Assembly: GCA_025266875.1 (NCBI GenBank)
Contig: JALLLT010000001.1
Location: forward strand, 1,240,001 to 1,304,000
Reading direction: 5' to 3'
Origin: Fennellomyces sp. T-0311
Lineage: Eukaryota > Mucoromycota > Mucoromycetes > Mucorales > Lichtheimiaceae
DNA length: 64,000 nt
In this document: one piece after another, positions 23,345 through 34,832 of the stretch
Numbering within the stretch: the first letter of the stretch is position 1
How the letters are laid out: each line of letters opens with the position of its first letter
Notes under the pieces: generated by a model
The model's database searches: none
The model's input: only the letters and a program-made list of their open reading frames with translations
Told to the model about the DNA's origin: nothing
Program-made: the position numbers and the translations under genes

Positions 23345-25562
23345 TTACGTATGGCTAATGATAGTTTTCCACCATGACTTCTTTCTCTTGATGTGGGTAT
23401 TTTCTTGTTCTTCGGGCTTTTCCTCGGGAACAGTAAGACATCCTTGTTTGGGTTTCCATTCGTCGAACCAAATGCCATAGACGCCGACTACAGGCATATG
23501 ATCGCTTACACCAACGAGTGTTTCGTCCAAAACAGCACCATAATACCAACAAATGGTATCCTTGTTCTTGGCTGCAGGGGGCTCTACATGACGCGGGATA
23601 CCTCGGCTGCGTTTCCACCAGGTCTGCTTGGGAACTATTGCTCGTGATTTGGTGGGAGGAGCAGGGTCGGGTTCATCCCGATGTCGATCGTGCCACAAGA
23701 TACGATCCGTCCAGCTAGGAATGCGTTGTTTGGGGCTGGTGTCGTAACACAAGTCTTTGGGTGACACGAGTTTTTGCGACAAAGGTCTTATTTCTGGGGC
23801 GGACAATGATCGCTGTTTCCGATGCCTCGTTTTGTTGCCTGTGGTGCTTTGCTTCGTAGAACTAGCCTTTTTGGTCGATGCTTTTTCAGGCGTAGCTTTT
23901 TCAGTTGTCAATGCATTTTCAGTCGATGCCTTTTCGGTCGATGTTTTTTCGCTTGGCATATTGGGCAATGGGGGTGGAGAACCGTTGGATTGTGAGAGGG
24001 AGGTGGAAGGGGTACTAGATGTAGCTGTGGTAGGTGTCGTTTGAGCAGTAGACCGTCGTGAGGACGATGCAGATGAGAACCAATCTAGGGGTGACGAGTT
24101 ATCGGTGCTTTCATCGCTACTGGATTCGCTATCTTCATCAGCAAACGTATCGAGCTTATAGGTAGGTGGAAAATCAATCGGATGTTCTTTAAATGCTTGC
24201 AATGGACTGGTTCCTGAACGTCGCTCCACTGTTAATTGATCAAACCGTAAAAGCGACTATTCGTTGAGTGTCAGCCAAAAGTCCAATAATTAAGATTATC
24301 CAGTTTTTGTTACCTTGTAATCGCCCTTTTTGATGGTATCTAGCACGTACTGCCTATCGGCATTGATGCGGTAATTGGTATCGCCAAAAATAAATACATG
24401 GTCGAACCGGTCGATAACGCCTGGTGTTTCGGTTTCTGCTTTACATAAAGCAACTTGGTAAAAAATGGCATGTGTGACATGTGTAAAAGCTTACCAGAGA
24501 AATTCGCCTCGACCTCTTCCTTATCTGGTTTAGCCTTGTTCTCTCGGCGCCTCCGACGGCGACGATGAATGCTCGTGGCGCTGCTGGCGGTGCTTTGCAG
24601 TCTTGACAAGGACGAGGAGGCATGGTGGTGGTGCTTTGCGTTTAGGAGGGAATCGCTCTTAAAATCCGGTATTTTAAGTTCGTGTAGGATGCGGTGCACA
24701 TTTGCATTGCGTTCGGTCAGTTTAGATTGATGTGCTGTTTCGATCGTAAGCATTGATTGGCTTTACTATTTCCTTCTCAGACGTAATACCTCGTAGATGA
24801 CAATTAATAAAGAGCAAAGAACGTGATCCAAATAACATCGAAATCGCCACTGCGCCCTTGTTACTTTTTTTTCCTTTTAGTTAGTATCCCCGCAACCTCT
24901 CTTGCGCCCCGAAAAAAAGATAGTTACCCGATCATGTTGGCCCATCCAGTCTTGATGCGGTCACATTGGACAGCTTGGACGTGGTGGCTAACGGGGTCCC
25001 AAACAAATACTGCCAAATGCAATGCAGCTAGCGTTTCAGTCTGCAGCAGCTTGTACTGGGGACCCAAATGCTCTTGCAGCTTCTTTTCCCAAAGTTCTTT
25101 TGACGGGAAGATCAGCGATTCGGATATGTCTCGCTCACATTCTTGAGTGCCAATGGCAAGGATATGGTATGGGTGGGTTGCGCTGTCATCCAGATGGAGT
25201 TGATGATACTCTTCAGCTTGCCGCTTTCGCCGCGTGAGGAAGGTGGCGAGGTCGATGGGCAAAAGGCGGCCGTACATGTTCCAAGTGCCGACAAACACCT
25301 TGAGACGATCGGGAACCACATCTTGTTTCCTGGGCGAAGGTATCGCGGGCGACGACTTTTTGAAGAAGGTAAACGGACTTCGTTTGGTGCGGCCGCTGTT
25401 GGTGGGCGCGTGGTTCTGTTCCTGTTCAGTCAACACGGCGTGCGTATCGACGGTGAGCGGGGGTGGTTGCTGCTGCTTCTTATCCTGGCCGACAAGAAGA
25501 TGGGTGGCTGCCTGGAGCTTTGTCCAGTGGGAGGTGGGCTTGGTGGTGGAGGCGGTGGCCAT
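23345..25562 (-). CDS. Inositol-polyphosphate 5-phosphatase, 660 aa, 5 exons
   Basis: Exons on the minus strand: 25562-24928, 24863-24790, 24734-24495, 24435-24314 and 24256-23345, all in phase; the first intron has a perfect TACTAAC branch site. The catalytic domain begins at FVGTWNMYG (about residue 90) and continues with NKGAVAISM, HQSKLTERN, IFGDTNYRI (about 333), PSWTDRILWHD (about 537) and SDHMPV (about 608), the active-site motifs of the Mg-dependent 5-phosphatase family. A low-complexity insert of about 100 residues with repeated TEKAST-like units lies before the PSWTDRI motif. The enzyme should remove the 5-phosphate from PI(4,5)P2 or related lipids. No Sac1 domain is present, so it is not synaptojanin-like; no membrane segment is evident. 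Confidence 0.93.
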
Positions 25563-25773
25563 GCAGCACTAAAATGTAGTGGAAAAAGAGTGAAAGGAGA
25601 GAAATTGGATCGCAATGGCCAATTCTAGTGCATTCGTTTCACAAGCGAATGATCTCCGATGTATATGGTGCACCCTGCGCTCTCGGGATTTCGTCAAGTT
25701 TTCTTCCTCTACCTTCCTTTTTGTTTTCTTTTTCTTGTTCCCTCACTCACCCTTTTTTTCTTTGCTCCCCCCC
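25563..25773. promoter_or_regulatory. Divergent promoter region between the 5-phosphatase and SCAP genes
   Basis: The 211 bp between the two divergent ATGs must hold both promoters and 5' leaders. The SCAP side is strongly pyrimidine-rich. Coregulation is possible, but no binding site could be identified. Confidence 0.5.
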
Positions 25774-28700
25774 ATGTTTATTGCCAAAATAAACGCATGC
25801 TTCGGTGCGTTTGGCAAGACATGCGCATTACGCAAATTCTCACTCTTATGTACCTCATTACTAATTGCCCTTGTCCTGTCCTGGCCCACCGTACAACGCT
25901 TGCGTGATTCGCTGTATGCCGCGTCTGTGATGAGTGACGCACAAAACGATCAATTCTGGCAGTATACACCTCATGTGCAACCAGCAAACAAAATGCCATC
26001 GCCCGACATGGCCGCCGTATACCAGATCCGCATAGCCAACCCAAATAACGAGCCGGTCACCCATGACCTTCTGGCTCGGGCCCGCGATTGGCAGAATGGA
26101 TTAACATCACTCCAAATCGACATGGATGGTCAGCGCATCACGCTTGCCGAGATGCCCTTCTTTAAACTCTATTCACCGTTCGGCTCACTATGGCACAACG
26201 ACGAACTGATTCGCGATGACTGGCCAACGTCTCTCAACCAATACAACGCCACAGCCTCGTCGCTGGATCCTCTCTCAGTGTTCGACAACGTCACGCTCGA
26301 CAAGCATGGCAAATTAGTTTCAGCCGATGCCATTGTGGTGACGGTGCTGCTACTGCGCGACACCTACGAGCAGCTTTGGAAGACGGCAATCGAACGTTAC
26401 AGCGAACAACTAGCACCATCGTGGTACCTGAAGCAGGCAGACGCACCAACACTGACCTGGCAATACAAGGTAATTGCGTGCGGCGACGGATTGCATGGAA
26501 CACTAACCGCTGTGCATATAAAGTTTAAAATATTCTTCGCAGATTACGACATTCCCGTCAGTGTGTACGCTTTCCTTTTGTCACACGTAGTCATTTTCTT
26601 CATCGTGTCGTCCGCCTTTGGAACAACGCAGTTTGTAAAATCCCGATATGGCCTGGGTCTAGCCGCCGTATTCACATCCATTACCTGTGTCACTGTCACT
26701 CTCAGTGTCCTCGACCGGGTGGGCGTGCAACTCGACGCCGTGCCGTGGTACCTGTTTCCTCTGGTGTCCAACGTTGCCACGCTGGAGAACTCGTGCCTGC
26801 TCACCAACGCCGTGGTCAATGCAGGCTGCGACATGCAGGTCAAGGAGAAGGTGTCCAGAGGTATTGTGTAGCCTGTTGTACCCCGCATGACCTGTAGTTT
26901 CCTCACGTTAGAATGTCTTATTTAGGCCTGCAAAGCGTTGGTGCTCCCATGATCGGTACTCTCGTGGCGGAATTGGTCATCCTGGAAATTGGACGAGCCA
27001 TGGAAGTGCCAATGATAAAGCAGTTCTGCCTGTTTGCCCAGGTCGCCCTCGTGGTCGAATATTGCCTGGAGATGTTTTTCTTTGTTCCGATCCTGTCGAT
27101 CGACATCAACCGTGCAGAGGTAAGAAGGAAGCTACAGAGGCTGCTTCTCCGTATGGTAATAACCTCGATGCAACCTGTATGTAGCTTGCCGATCTTGACG
27201 ATCGTCAGGTTTCCAAGCGCCTGCGCGAATTGGCCAGCAGTGGCGTCAACACCGACGAGCTGTCGCCTGACTTCTGCCCTATTCAAGACTCTACGGAGCA
27301 CACGAGCTGTGCCGAGTGCAAAGATTTCAAGACGCATCGAGAAATGAATGCATTGATGGTAATAAGAACTCAGATCATGTGAACCCGCATTCCCTCGCTT
27401 GCTAACACGAGGTGCAATTCAGCTGTGCATGGTAATTTTAGGATTAATGGCCTTCCAATCGTATTTCGGCCGCGCGGTGCCTTTTTGCCCAACATCCCCG
27501 CAAATCGACCTGCACCAACAGGAGCTCATGACAAAGACTGAGCGACTGCGCCTTGTCTCAACCGAATACTGGGATATCGTCAATCCAGCACGCGAAACCC
27601 AATGGCTTCGAGTGGAACCACCTTATCTCGCCATCTACGGCGTACCCACGACCCCAGCCATCCAATCATTCGAAGCAGCTTATCGCAACAAAGCCGTGGC
27701 GATGCAGGCAGCTCAAAGCAAGCGCCAACCACCATCCAAGCTTCGCAGCTTTATGTTTACATGCGTACGAAGCACGTTTCTGTTTATCTCCAGCATCAAT
27801 GTCCCTAGCCTTGTGCTCTGCATTGTGCTGGTGGGCATCCTGATTTGGCTTACACCCGCATTGCGGAACCAATACTTGATTCCATTATCCAAGAAGGTTC
27901 TACTGCGGGTCCTAAACCCAAGTACGACCAACGTCATCGTGCGTCGCCTTCGCGAACATTTCCGTCAAGATCAGGAAGTCGTCCACGTGGGTGCTATTTC
28001 TGCCCAAGAAAAGTATCAAAAAAGCAACAGCAGCGTTGGCAACGTGTCCATCAAAACGTTGTCTGGCCAACACGTGGCGGACATCCGTCGCTTCGACGTT
28101 AACACCAAACACAGCATCGTCGTTTCCTGCGGTCAAGATGATCGCCTTATTGCTTGGGATATCAGAAGAAGTCGACCCATTGCCCAGCTTAGCTATGACG
28201 GCGACAACTACCAATCCATTCCAGCAAAGTGCGTCAAGATTGACCAGGGCAACAAATGGATTGCCGCCGCGCTCAACAACGGCATGATCTGGGTGTGGAG
28301 CGTCTGCACCGGCAAAGTCACCCGCGAGTTCTGTGTTGAGCGTGAATACGGCGAAGCCCAGCAACCGCAGCAACAAGTTGTGTTCCGGAACCGAAGAGCA
28401 AACAGCAGCAATGTCACTGGTGAATCTGGCAAAAGCAAACGCCATCTCGACCGTGTGCTCGCCGTCCAGTTTATCGGTGCGGTGGCCGAGTATTGCCATC
28501 CCATGGTAGCCGAAGTGGCAGCGAAGACCAAGGGCCATACCACCGTCAAGTCGCAAAACTACATTGTCACAGCTCACAAGAGCGGAATGATTCGCGAATG
28601 GGATATCTTGACTGGTGAATGCATGCAAACTGTTCCTTCTGGTCATACACGCGATATCACGATGCTCCATGTCGTTGAGGCCAAGGCACCCCATCGCAAG

Positions 28701-29912
28701 CTCGGCGTATCCTGGGTGTTCAGTGCATCCAAGGACGGCTTTGTTACTTGCTGGGAACGGCAGATTGTTAAGCGACAAGATACCACAAGCGTATGGACTT
28801 GCGCGTACAGCATCAAGGCGCACGGCGGAAACCCCATTACATCGCTGGCAACTGAGCTGCCTGTGGGCGGCATGGGTGTCTTGGTGACCGGCGCCAACGA
28901 CGGCAGTGTCAAGGTCTGGAATTTCGAGACTGGTGAACCAGTATGTACGTTAGCGGAGCCTTCAAAGGAAGGTGCGGTTATTAGCCAAGTGGCGGTGACC
29001 CGGTACTGCGAAGTCGAAAAGGGCCGAGGCATGTGCCGCGGCTGTGACACGTGCTTCGGCAACGGGTTCTTCATCGCATCATGCTCTGTCAAGGACGTGG
29101 TGGATGTATGGCGATTGGAGCGTGTGGGCGGCAACAGCCACAGTGGCAGCTGTACACTATGCAGCAAAGATTACCATCGAAGTCAGTACAAGCGCAAAAA
29201 GAAGAACAGCGACGCGGGTAGCAGCCCGTCCAGCCGGCCATCAGCACGACGACAGAATCGCCCAGCACGCACGATACCCAAGGTCGCAACACCTACCTCG
29301 ACAGACATGCTGGAACTCCTAGACATTGAGCAGCTGGCAGGCGACAACGAGGAAATCGAGCTGGTCCCCACAAGTCTCGGCAAGATAGACCAGCCCGCTG
29401 GACGAGGCCTGGCGTTCTGTGGAAGCAGCAGGCTGCTGGCGGGTGTCCGACAAAAGGCCGGCACACATCAATGGGAAGCATGGTTCGCGTCGCTGCAGTA
29501 CTATGATCCACAACAGACGGACGCACGGATACCCGTCGAAACGTTTGACCTCGATCAAGACGATGCGCAGACCGAAGAGGAGCTCGACTCGTACTTTGGA
29601 CTGTTCGGCGTAGAGAATGGACGGAGGCGACGGAAAGAGCAGCGACAGCCAGACCAGGCCGATGAAGACTTCGAGCTGCTGCCGTTCTCGACGGTGCACC
29701 ATGTGCAATCGCTTGATGGGGCTGGCCTCGCGTGCGACTTTGGCAATTTCATCAAGCTCATATACCTAGAAGAAGAACATAGAAAAAAGCATCTGCCCTC
29801 CTGTCGTTGCGATGCCTGCCTCAAAGTGCGGGCAAGCGAGGTCCGATGTAGCATCATTCCTAATTGTCCCCAAGCATCTGAATGTCTCACTGCACGGCAA
29901 CAAGCTTTATAA
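25774..29912 (+). CDS. SCAP: SREBP cleavage-activating protein (SCAP), 1314 aa, 4 exons
   Basis: Exons 25774-26860, 26926-27119, 27185-27358 and 27423-29912 join in phase. SCAP escorts the transcription factor SREBP from the ER to the Golgi when sterols are low. A membrane segment is near residues 20-45, followed by a lumenal loop and the sterol-sensing domain (YAFLLSHVVIFFIVSSAFG, TTQFVKSRYGLGLAAVF, VATLENSCLLTNAV, CLEMFFFVPILSIDINRAE). AELADL at about 426-431, spanning an exon junction, corresponds to the COPII-binding MELADL loop of animal SCAP. Another membrane span near 790-830 of the gene's fourth exon leads to the cytosolic WD40 region from about residue 684 (CGQDDRLIAWDIRR, ASKDGFVTCWER, TGANDGSVKVWNF). 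The ATG at 25615 is in frame but only 52 bp from the divergent gene, so 25774 is preferred. The length matches animal SCAP. Confidence 0.92.
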
Positions 29913-30029
29913 AGAAGAAAGCAAACACAAATAATAAAAGAATGTACATATATGCCCCTCCTTTGCAATGTAAAAATATGGGATGACCACCATTTGCATA
30001 TCATATCACCCCACAATATTATCGGCTGT

Positions 30030-31286
30030 TCACCAGTCATGCTGCTGTCTTCCTTGCGGGGAATAGGGGCGCTGATCGTCGTAGTAGCTGTTGGGTTCCT
30101 CCGTCGTTGGCGAGAACGGCTGTGGCGTGGTGCTGTTGTTGTATCGCTTGGTCGTGTCGTTCATAATGAATTTGTTGACCCGCGGGTTCGACGGCTCCTC
30201 TTCCGGATCGTGTGTGGAGAGCTGCGATGTGTTTTCCTTGTTGCCTTCTACTCGCCGAGGGTGGAAAATCGAGATCTATATATAGCTTTTTCGTTAACCG
30301 CTTTTGCCCTGCGCTACAACCATCCCACCAGCTTACGAAGGCGAGCCACAGAAACACACTGCAAATGTTGGTGTTGGCGATCAGCAAATCGATCGCGAAC
30401 TTGTTAGAGTTGATGACTTTGTTTGGCGTCAGTCCATCGGCACAGAGCAGAACGAGCGTCGAGCCATAGATAAACAAAATGATCGTAAGGAGCACGTTCA
30501 TGTCGCGGAAGTACGACAGTCGTGCACCAATTTTGTCTTTGGTGATCTTTAGCAGTCGTGCGAAGCGGAAGTGAGATCGGATACCAAGTCCTGCAGTGAT
30601 CAACACTTTTTCGCATACCGTTAGTTTGACCTCGCAAATTTCATGTGTGTGTATGCTTTCTTTTTTTTTTTTTACCTTCGCAGGCATATGCAAGCTGGGG
30701 TACAATTTCACTCAATAATTCGTCGCCACTGTATCGCCATTGCAAAACAGGAAACATGGCTACACTACCAAGGGCCCTGGATCAACCAAAAATAATTAGC
30801 ATAGCGCAGTGGTAAATCTCTTTGTGTCACACACCAGATGATGTAAAACTTGAATTCCCAGGAACTCATGAAGGAACGCTTAGCAACGCGGTTGCATAGG
30901 TAATTCCAGAAACACTGGAGTAGGAAAAACACTCCGGTTTGAAGAGCAAATGTGACACACTGCAAATAATCGATTGGCTAAGTTTTCAAAATCTAAAGTT
31001 TAGCGCGTCGTGTACATTTAGCATGTGAAGTTACTTTCTCACTTGAATGAATTTTTGATGGTATTCGTCCCAATACGCAAACGGCTTTGTCACAATTTGT
31101 CCGGTCTGTGGTACGTATAAAAACCCCTCTCGATATTTGATCCATGATGATACCACGTCTAAATATATGTACACAATTAAGTTATTCCGATACCTGCAGT
31201 TATGCTTTTTCTTCTTACGTACCCCATATCGTTTGCGTACACATCATTAATATCATTAGATATGTAATGATACTTTTGAGCGCCAT
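30030..31286 (-). CDS. Multi-span membrane protein of unknown function, 288 aa, 6 exons
   Basis: Rebuilt from six short exons on the minus strand: 31286-31223, 31158-31043, 30959-30835, 30776-30676, 30590-30337 and 30236-30030. Every junction is in phase and the product is fully open. About five hydrophobic spans are visible: SIITYLMILMMCTQTIW near the N-terminus, FALQTGVFFLLQCFW, FKFYIIWALGSVAMFP, MNVLLTIILFIYGSTLVLL and LLIANTNICSVFLWLAF. The C-terminal 68 residues are hydrophilic, rich in Asn, Pro, Ser and Tyr, and probably cytosolic. Between spans is a basic loop (RSHFRFARLLKITKDKIG). The layout suggests a receptor- or sensor-like membrane protein, but I do not recognise the family. The gene converges with SCAP, 117 bp between stops. 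Confidence 0.75.
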
Positions 31287-33100
31287 GTTGGGGATTTCTG
31301 ATGGCTTTAAGCATTTGAACCGTTCATTTGTCCAAATACGATGAATTAAGAATAGTGAAATATAGACTTCGAGCACGCAGCGTTCTATTCATAGCAATGA
31401 TTGTTAACTCGATACGCATCGCTGGATAGAACATTCGTCTTACGCAGATAAGAGAAATCACTAATTGTAGCATGTCAGTTGAATTATTTTCTTTTCTGTT
31501 AGAGTATGCGCTTTCGTACCTGAGATGTGTCATTTTTTTAAAGTTGAGTGATGTGTGGAGAAAAAGAGGAAAAAGATTAGCTGAGGTTTTTTCTCAAAAG
31601 TCAAATGGAGAGAGAAAAGGATTAGCTGTCCGACAACATGCACGGCATATGCATAGCACAGATCAGGTCATTGTTCGCCATGTGTCACTGCACTGTACAC
31701 GCGCTTTGCTGCCAAACAAAGCCGCCCTCTAGCTTAAAAAAATCCCATAAAAAGGGTTTTGGCGGGGGCAGCCAGGTCCCACGGATATCCCGACTCGCTC
31801 CGCCCGAACACCCCGGTCACTACTACACTACACAGGACCATGCCAACTCTTCCTTTGATTCCAATTCAACTAACCAAGTTTAAGAAGGTTTGTTCTGAAT
31901 ACCAAGATTGAACTACGGCTGTTCGGCAAAAAGAATAAATTAAAGAAGATGATGTAAAGGGCGGTCATCCAATTAAACACAAAGTTTTTTTTTCGCAATA
32001 GGGTGTTGTGTAAGAGTTCACTATGGTAATAAAGGATCGCTGATTGCTTGGTAACACATTGGAATAATTTCTGGAGTCCTTTTCTTCATATATATATGAA
32101 AATCAAAATGTGAACGGAAACTATCATTCCGGATCCTCTGGAAAAAGCTGCGATATTGTCGCGTTTTGAATCATTCCGCTTCGTTAGATTAATATTACTA
32201 TTCGTTTGTTCTTATTGACGGGGTGTGGTACGGCACCCTTGGTAGCACAGAACAAAATAAACGATCTCCGTCCAACTTTGTGCCATCTTGAAACATTTGC
32301 AATCCAGACCATAACGTTAATGTGATCACTTCCAACTCCTTTCCAGAGTATTACGCAAATGTGGTAAGCGCTCTAAATAGCTGCGTTTTCTAACGTTCGC
32401 TTGGTGTAGCGAATCGTATATAAAATTGTTATACATCGTTGGGTTCACAAAATAATACTAATTTCTAGAATCTCCCAATCAATTCGAGGGTGTTTCGAGG
32501 AGTTACATGGCATTATCACATGTCCATTGGGCTCGGCCATTTCTTACTGGATTCTTTTTCAAGCCTGGAATTTCTTGTAACCTGGAATGGTGATACAAAC
32601 CCTCTTGAGGATATGGGCCTGAAATTGACGTTTGAACGGCGTATCATTTCTACGTTGGCATGGTTTTAAGTAGACGAAGCAAAAGTTGTTTCACCTCGAC
32701 GATTATTTGATAAATTGCATACACGCATAGCGTACCCATTGCGGAAGATTTACTATCACATACATCTATTTCCCAAGTTAGCACCGGAAGAATGCAATAT
32801 CCCGTGTCGTCCTCAACAGTCATTTTTCTTTTTGTAGATAATGCCGCAAGGTGATATAAACTCGTGATACTGCAGGCGCGGGAATAAGGTGAAAGTGACC
32901 AAAGCCGAATATCGGCTTACAAACACACAGCTGCGCGGTCGGAGAGAGGAATCTCTCACACACAGGACGAAAACGATACAGGTATGATGATAAAAGTAAA
33001 AATAATAGTGTATTAAAGGTTGCTCTAGCAACCATGTACTTAATTTCTAATAGTACTCACCGTTGCTTAATATAAGGCCTGGTAAGTGGCATAGGTATCG
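31287..33100. other. Intergenic region between the membrane-protein and MFS genes
   Basis: No gene could be supported over 1.8 kb. Short frames at 31472-31732 and 31638-31883 (+) and two overlapping ones near 32813-33035 (-) have no family resemblance. The stretch 32460-32800 has some protein-like phrases on both strands, broken by stops, and may be old decayed coding DNA of unknown origin. Confidence 0.45.
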
Positions 33101-34832
33101 TTAATAGCCCGAGAACTTGCGGATCTGGGGTTTGATCTTTAACAAAAGAACCAAAAACGCCCAAACTAAGTTCAGCATGCCAAAGAAGAATGTAACCCAG
33201 CCAGCGCCAACAGCTCGGGTCATTGGATTGGCTACAGAACGGGAAAAAGGTAGTTAGTTCTGTACAATACGGGATGCACGCTCATATCAAGAAGCGCGCA
33301 GGCACAAAGGAGTGCAAAAAGGAAGTCTTTTTCCATTCAAGGTTACCAATCAAACTAAGCGTAAAAGTCCAAATCATGCGGACCAGGTTGGCTGCGGCTG
33401 TGACACTGGCTCCACGATCACTGACGGCATCGACAAGATACGACATCACCGGGTTGAACACTTGCACCATCGCAAAGCATTGGACACCAAACATGATAAT
33501 CGAGACCCAGACATTCCAACCGAACTGGACGGGCCAGCCCCACAAGAAGAAGGACAGCGGGTTCAAGATGAAAGCAGCAGGCCTATGACGAAACAAGTAA
33601 GAAAAAAAATCAGCATTATACTAATCAGCAAAATAGGCGATCTTACCAGACATTGGGCGCCAAACGGTCTTCAGGAACAGCAATACCGTCACGCTTGGCA
33701 CGTGCACGATTAAGAAAGATATCGGAAAGCTTGCCCGAGATTAACGAGCCAACAACCTCACCTATGCCGGGAGAAATGAACGAAAGACCGATCAGACTGG
33801 ATGAAAAGTTGTACTGGTTCGTGTATAGCTCAGGAAGCATGTTTTCGATGGCAAACATGCCACCAAACGCAAAACCAGTGGCTGTGGCGGCAATGAACAC
33901 AAACGGATGTCGCAAAAGCGCCAGAGACGATAACGGATTCACCATTTTTGTTTCGACAGCCGTTGTTTCGGACTTTTGGTCGGGCTCGAGCTCAACCATC
34001 GTGCCTTTGCCCCACACTTTTTCTTCGCGGTAGGTTTCTTCCATTGCAAAGACCACCAGGAGCAGCAAAAGACATCCAAGAACAAAGAGCAGCCAGAAGA
34101 CGGATTGCCATCCCCAGCGCTCGACAAGGAAACCACCAAAGATGGGTCCGAACAGTGGGCCAGCGAATTGGCCAGTAAAGTAGATACCGAGCGCATTGCC
34201 ACGTTCGTCCACATCATACACATCAGCAACCGATCTACAAAGGTTACAGACATGAGTCAACGCTGCTGAGGTTGCACATGCTCCATCTTTTACCCGGCAC
34301 CGATAGCCCATGCAGATGAAATGCCAACCGCTTGAAGGATACGCATGCCAAGCAGGACATAGATATCGTCGGCAAATACACCACCAAGGGATCCAACAGT
34401 GTAGATGATGATGCTGAAAAAGTAGACCGAACGACGGATCTTGTAGTAATCGCTAATGCTACTATAAAAGATCGGCTGGAGGTAAAAAAAAAAGGTTTAG
34501 TCTCAAGCCTCCTGCACAACGCCGGGATCAGCCTTACCGCAATACCCATAAACAACATGTAGAGAGAGTTACTGAGCGTCACCATGATGGTTGGACTGTT
34601 GAGCTTCGCCGTCACCTCTTCCAGGGCTGGAAGCTGTCAAACGAGGTCAGGTGGTTGAATTTTTTTCTGTCGAGCTGTAACTTACATATATAGTGGAGCA
34701 GAAGCCGGGAATGATTGCAATGAAGCAAACCAGTCCAAGAAGCAACCGCTTGCGCCACAAGGGAATGGTGCGCGGGTCCTTTGTAACAGCCGGACGTATC
34801 TGCAGCAACGACTTGACGTAGTCTGCCGACAT
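33101..34832 (-). CDS. Major facilitator superfamily transporter (drug:H+ antiporter-like), 459 aa, 6 exons
   Basis: Exons on the minus strand: 34832-34686, 34633-34538, 34475-34294, 34234-33647, 33582-33347 and 33231-33101; all phases fit. The first half has a loop motif corresponding to MFS motif A (ISDYYKIRRS), then LGMRILQAVGISSAWAIGAG and GQFAGPLFGPIFGG, the motif-C-like sequence typical of 12-span drug antiporters. A cytoplasmic loop with EETYREEKVW separates the halves, and the second half has about six further spans ending in a short basic tail (KIKPQIRKFSGY). It probably exports a small organic compound across the plasma membrane using the proton gradient. The substrate cannot be read from the sequence. 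Confidence 0.92.

Noticed and set aside
25615..25773. N-terminal extension of SCAP starting at 25615
   Set aside because: It is in frame but lies only 52 bp from the divergent gene's ATG and encodes a composition typical of a translated pyrimidine-rich leader; the ATG at 25774 is followed directly by the first membrane span.
26470..26542. An intron inside the SCAP sterol-sensing region (GTAATT...CGCAG)
   Set aside because: Removing it (73 bp) would shift the frame and destroy the downstream sterol-sensing domain, while reading through stays open and plausible.
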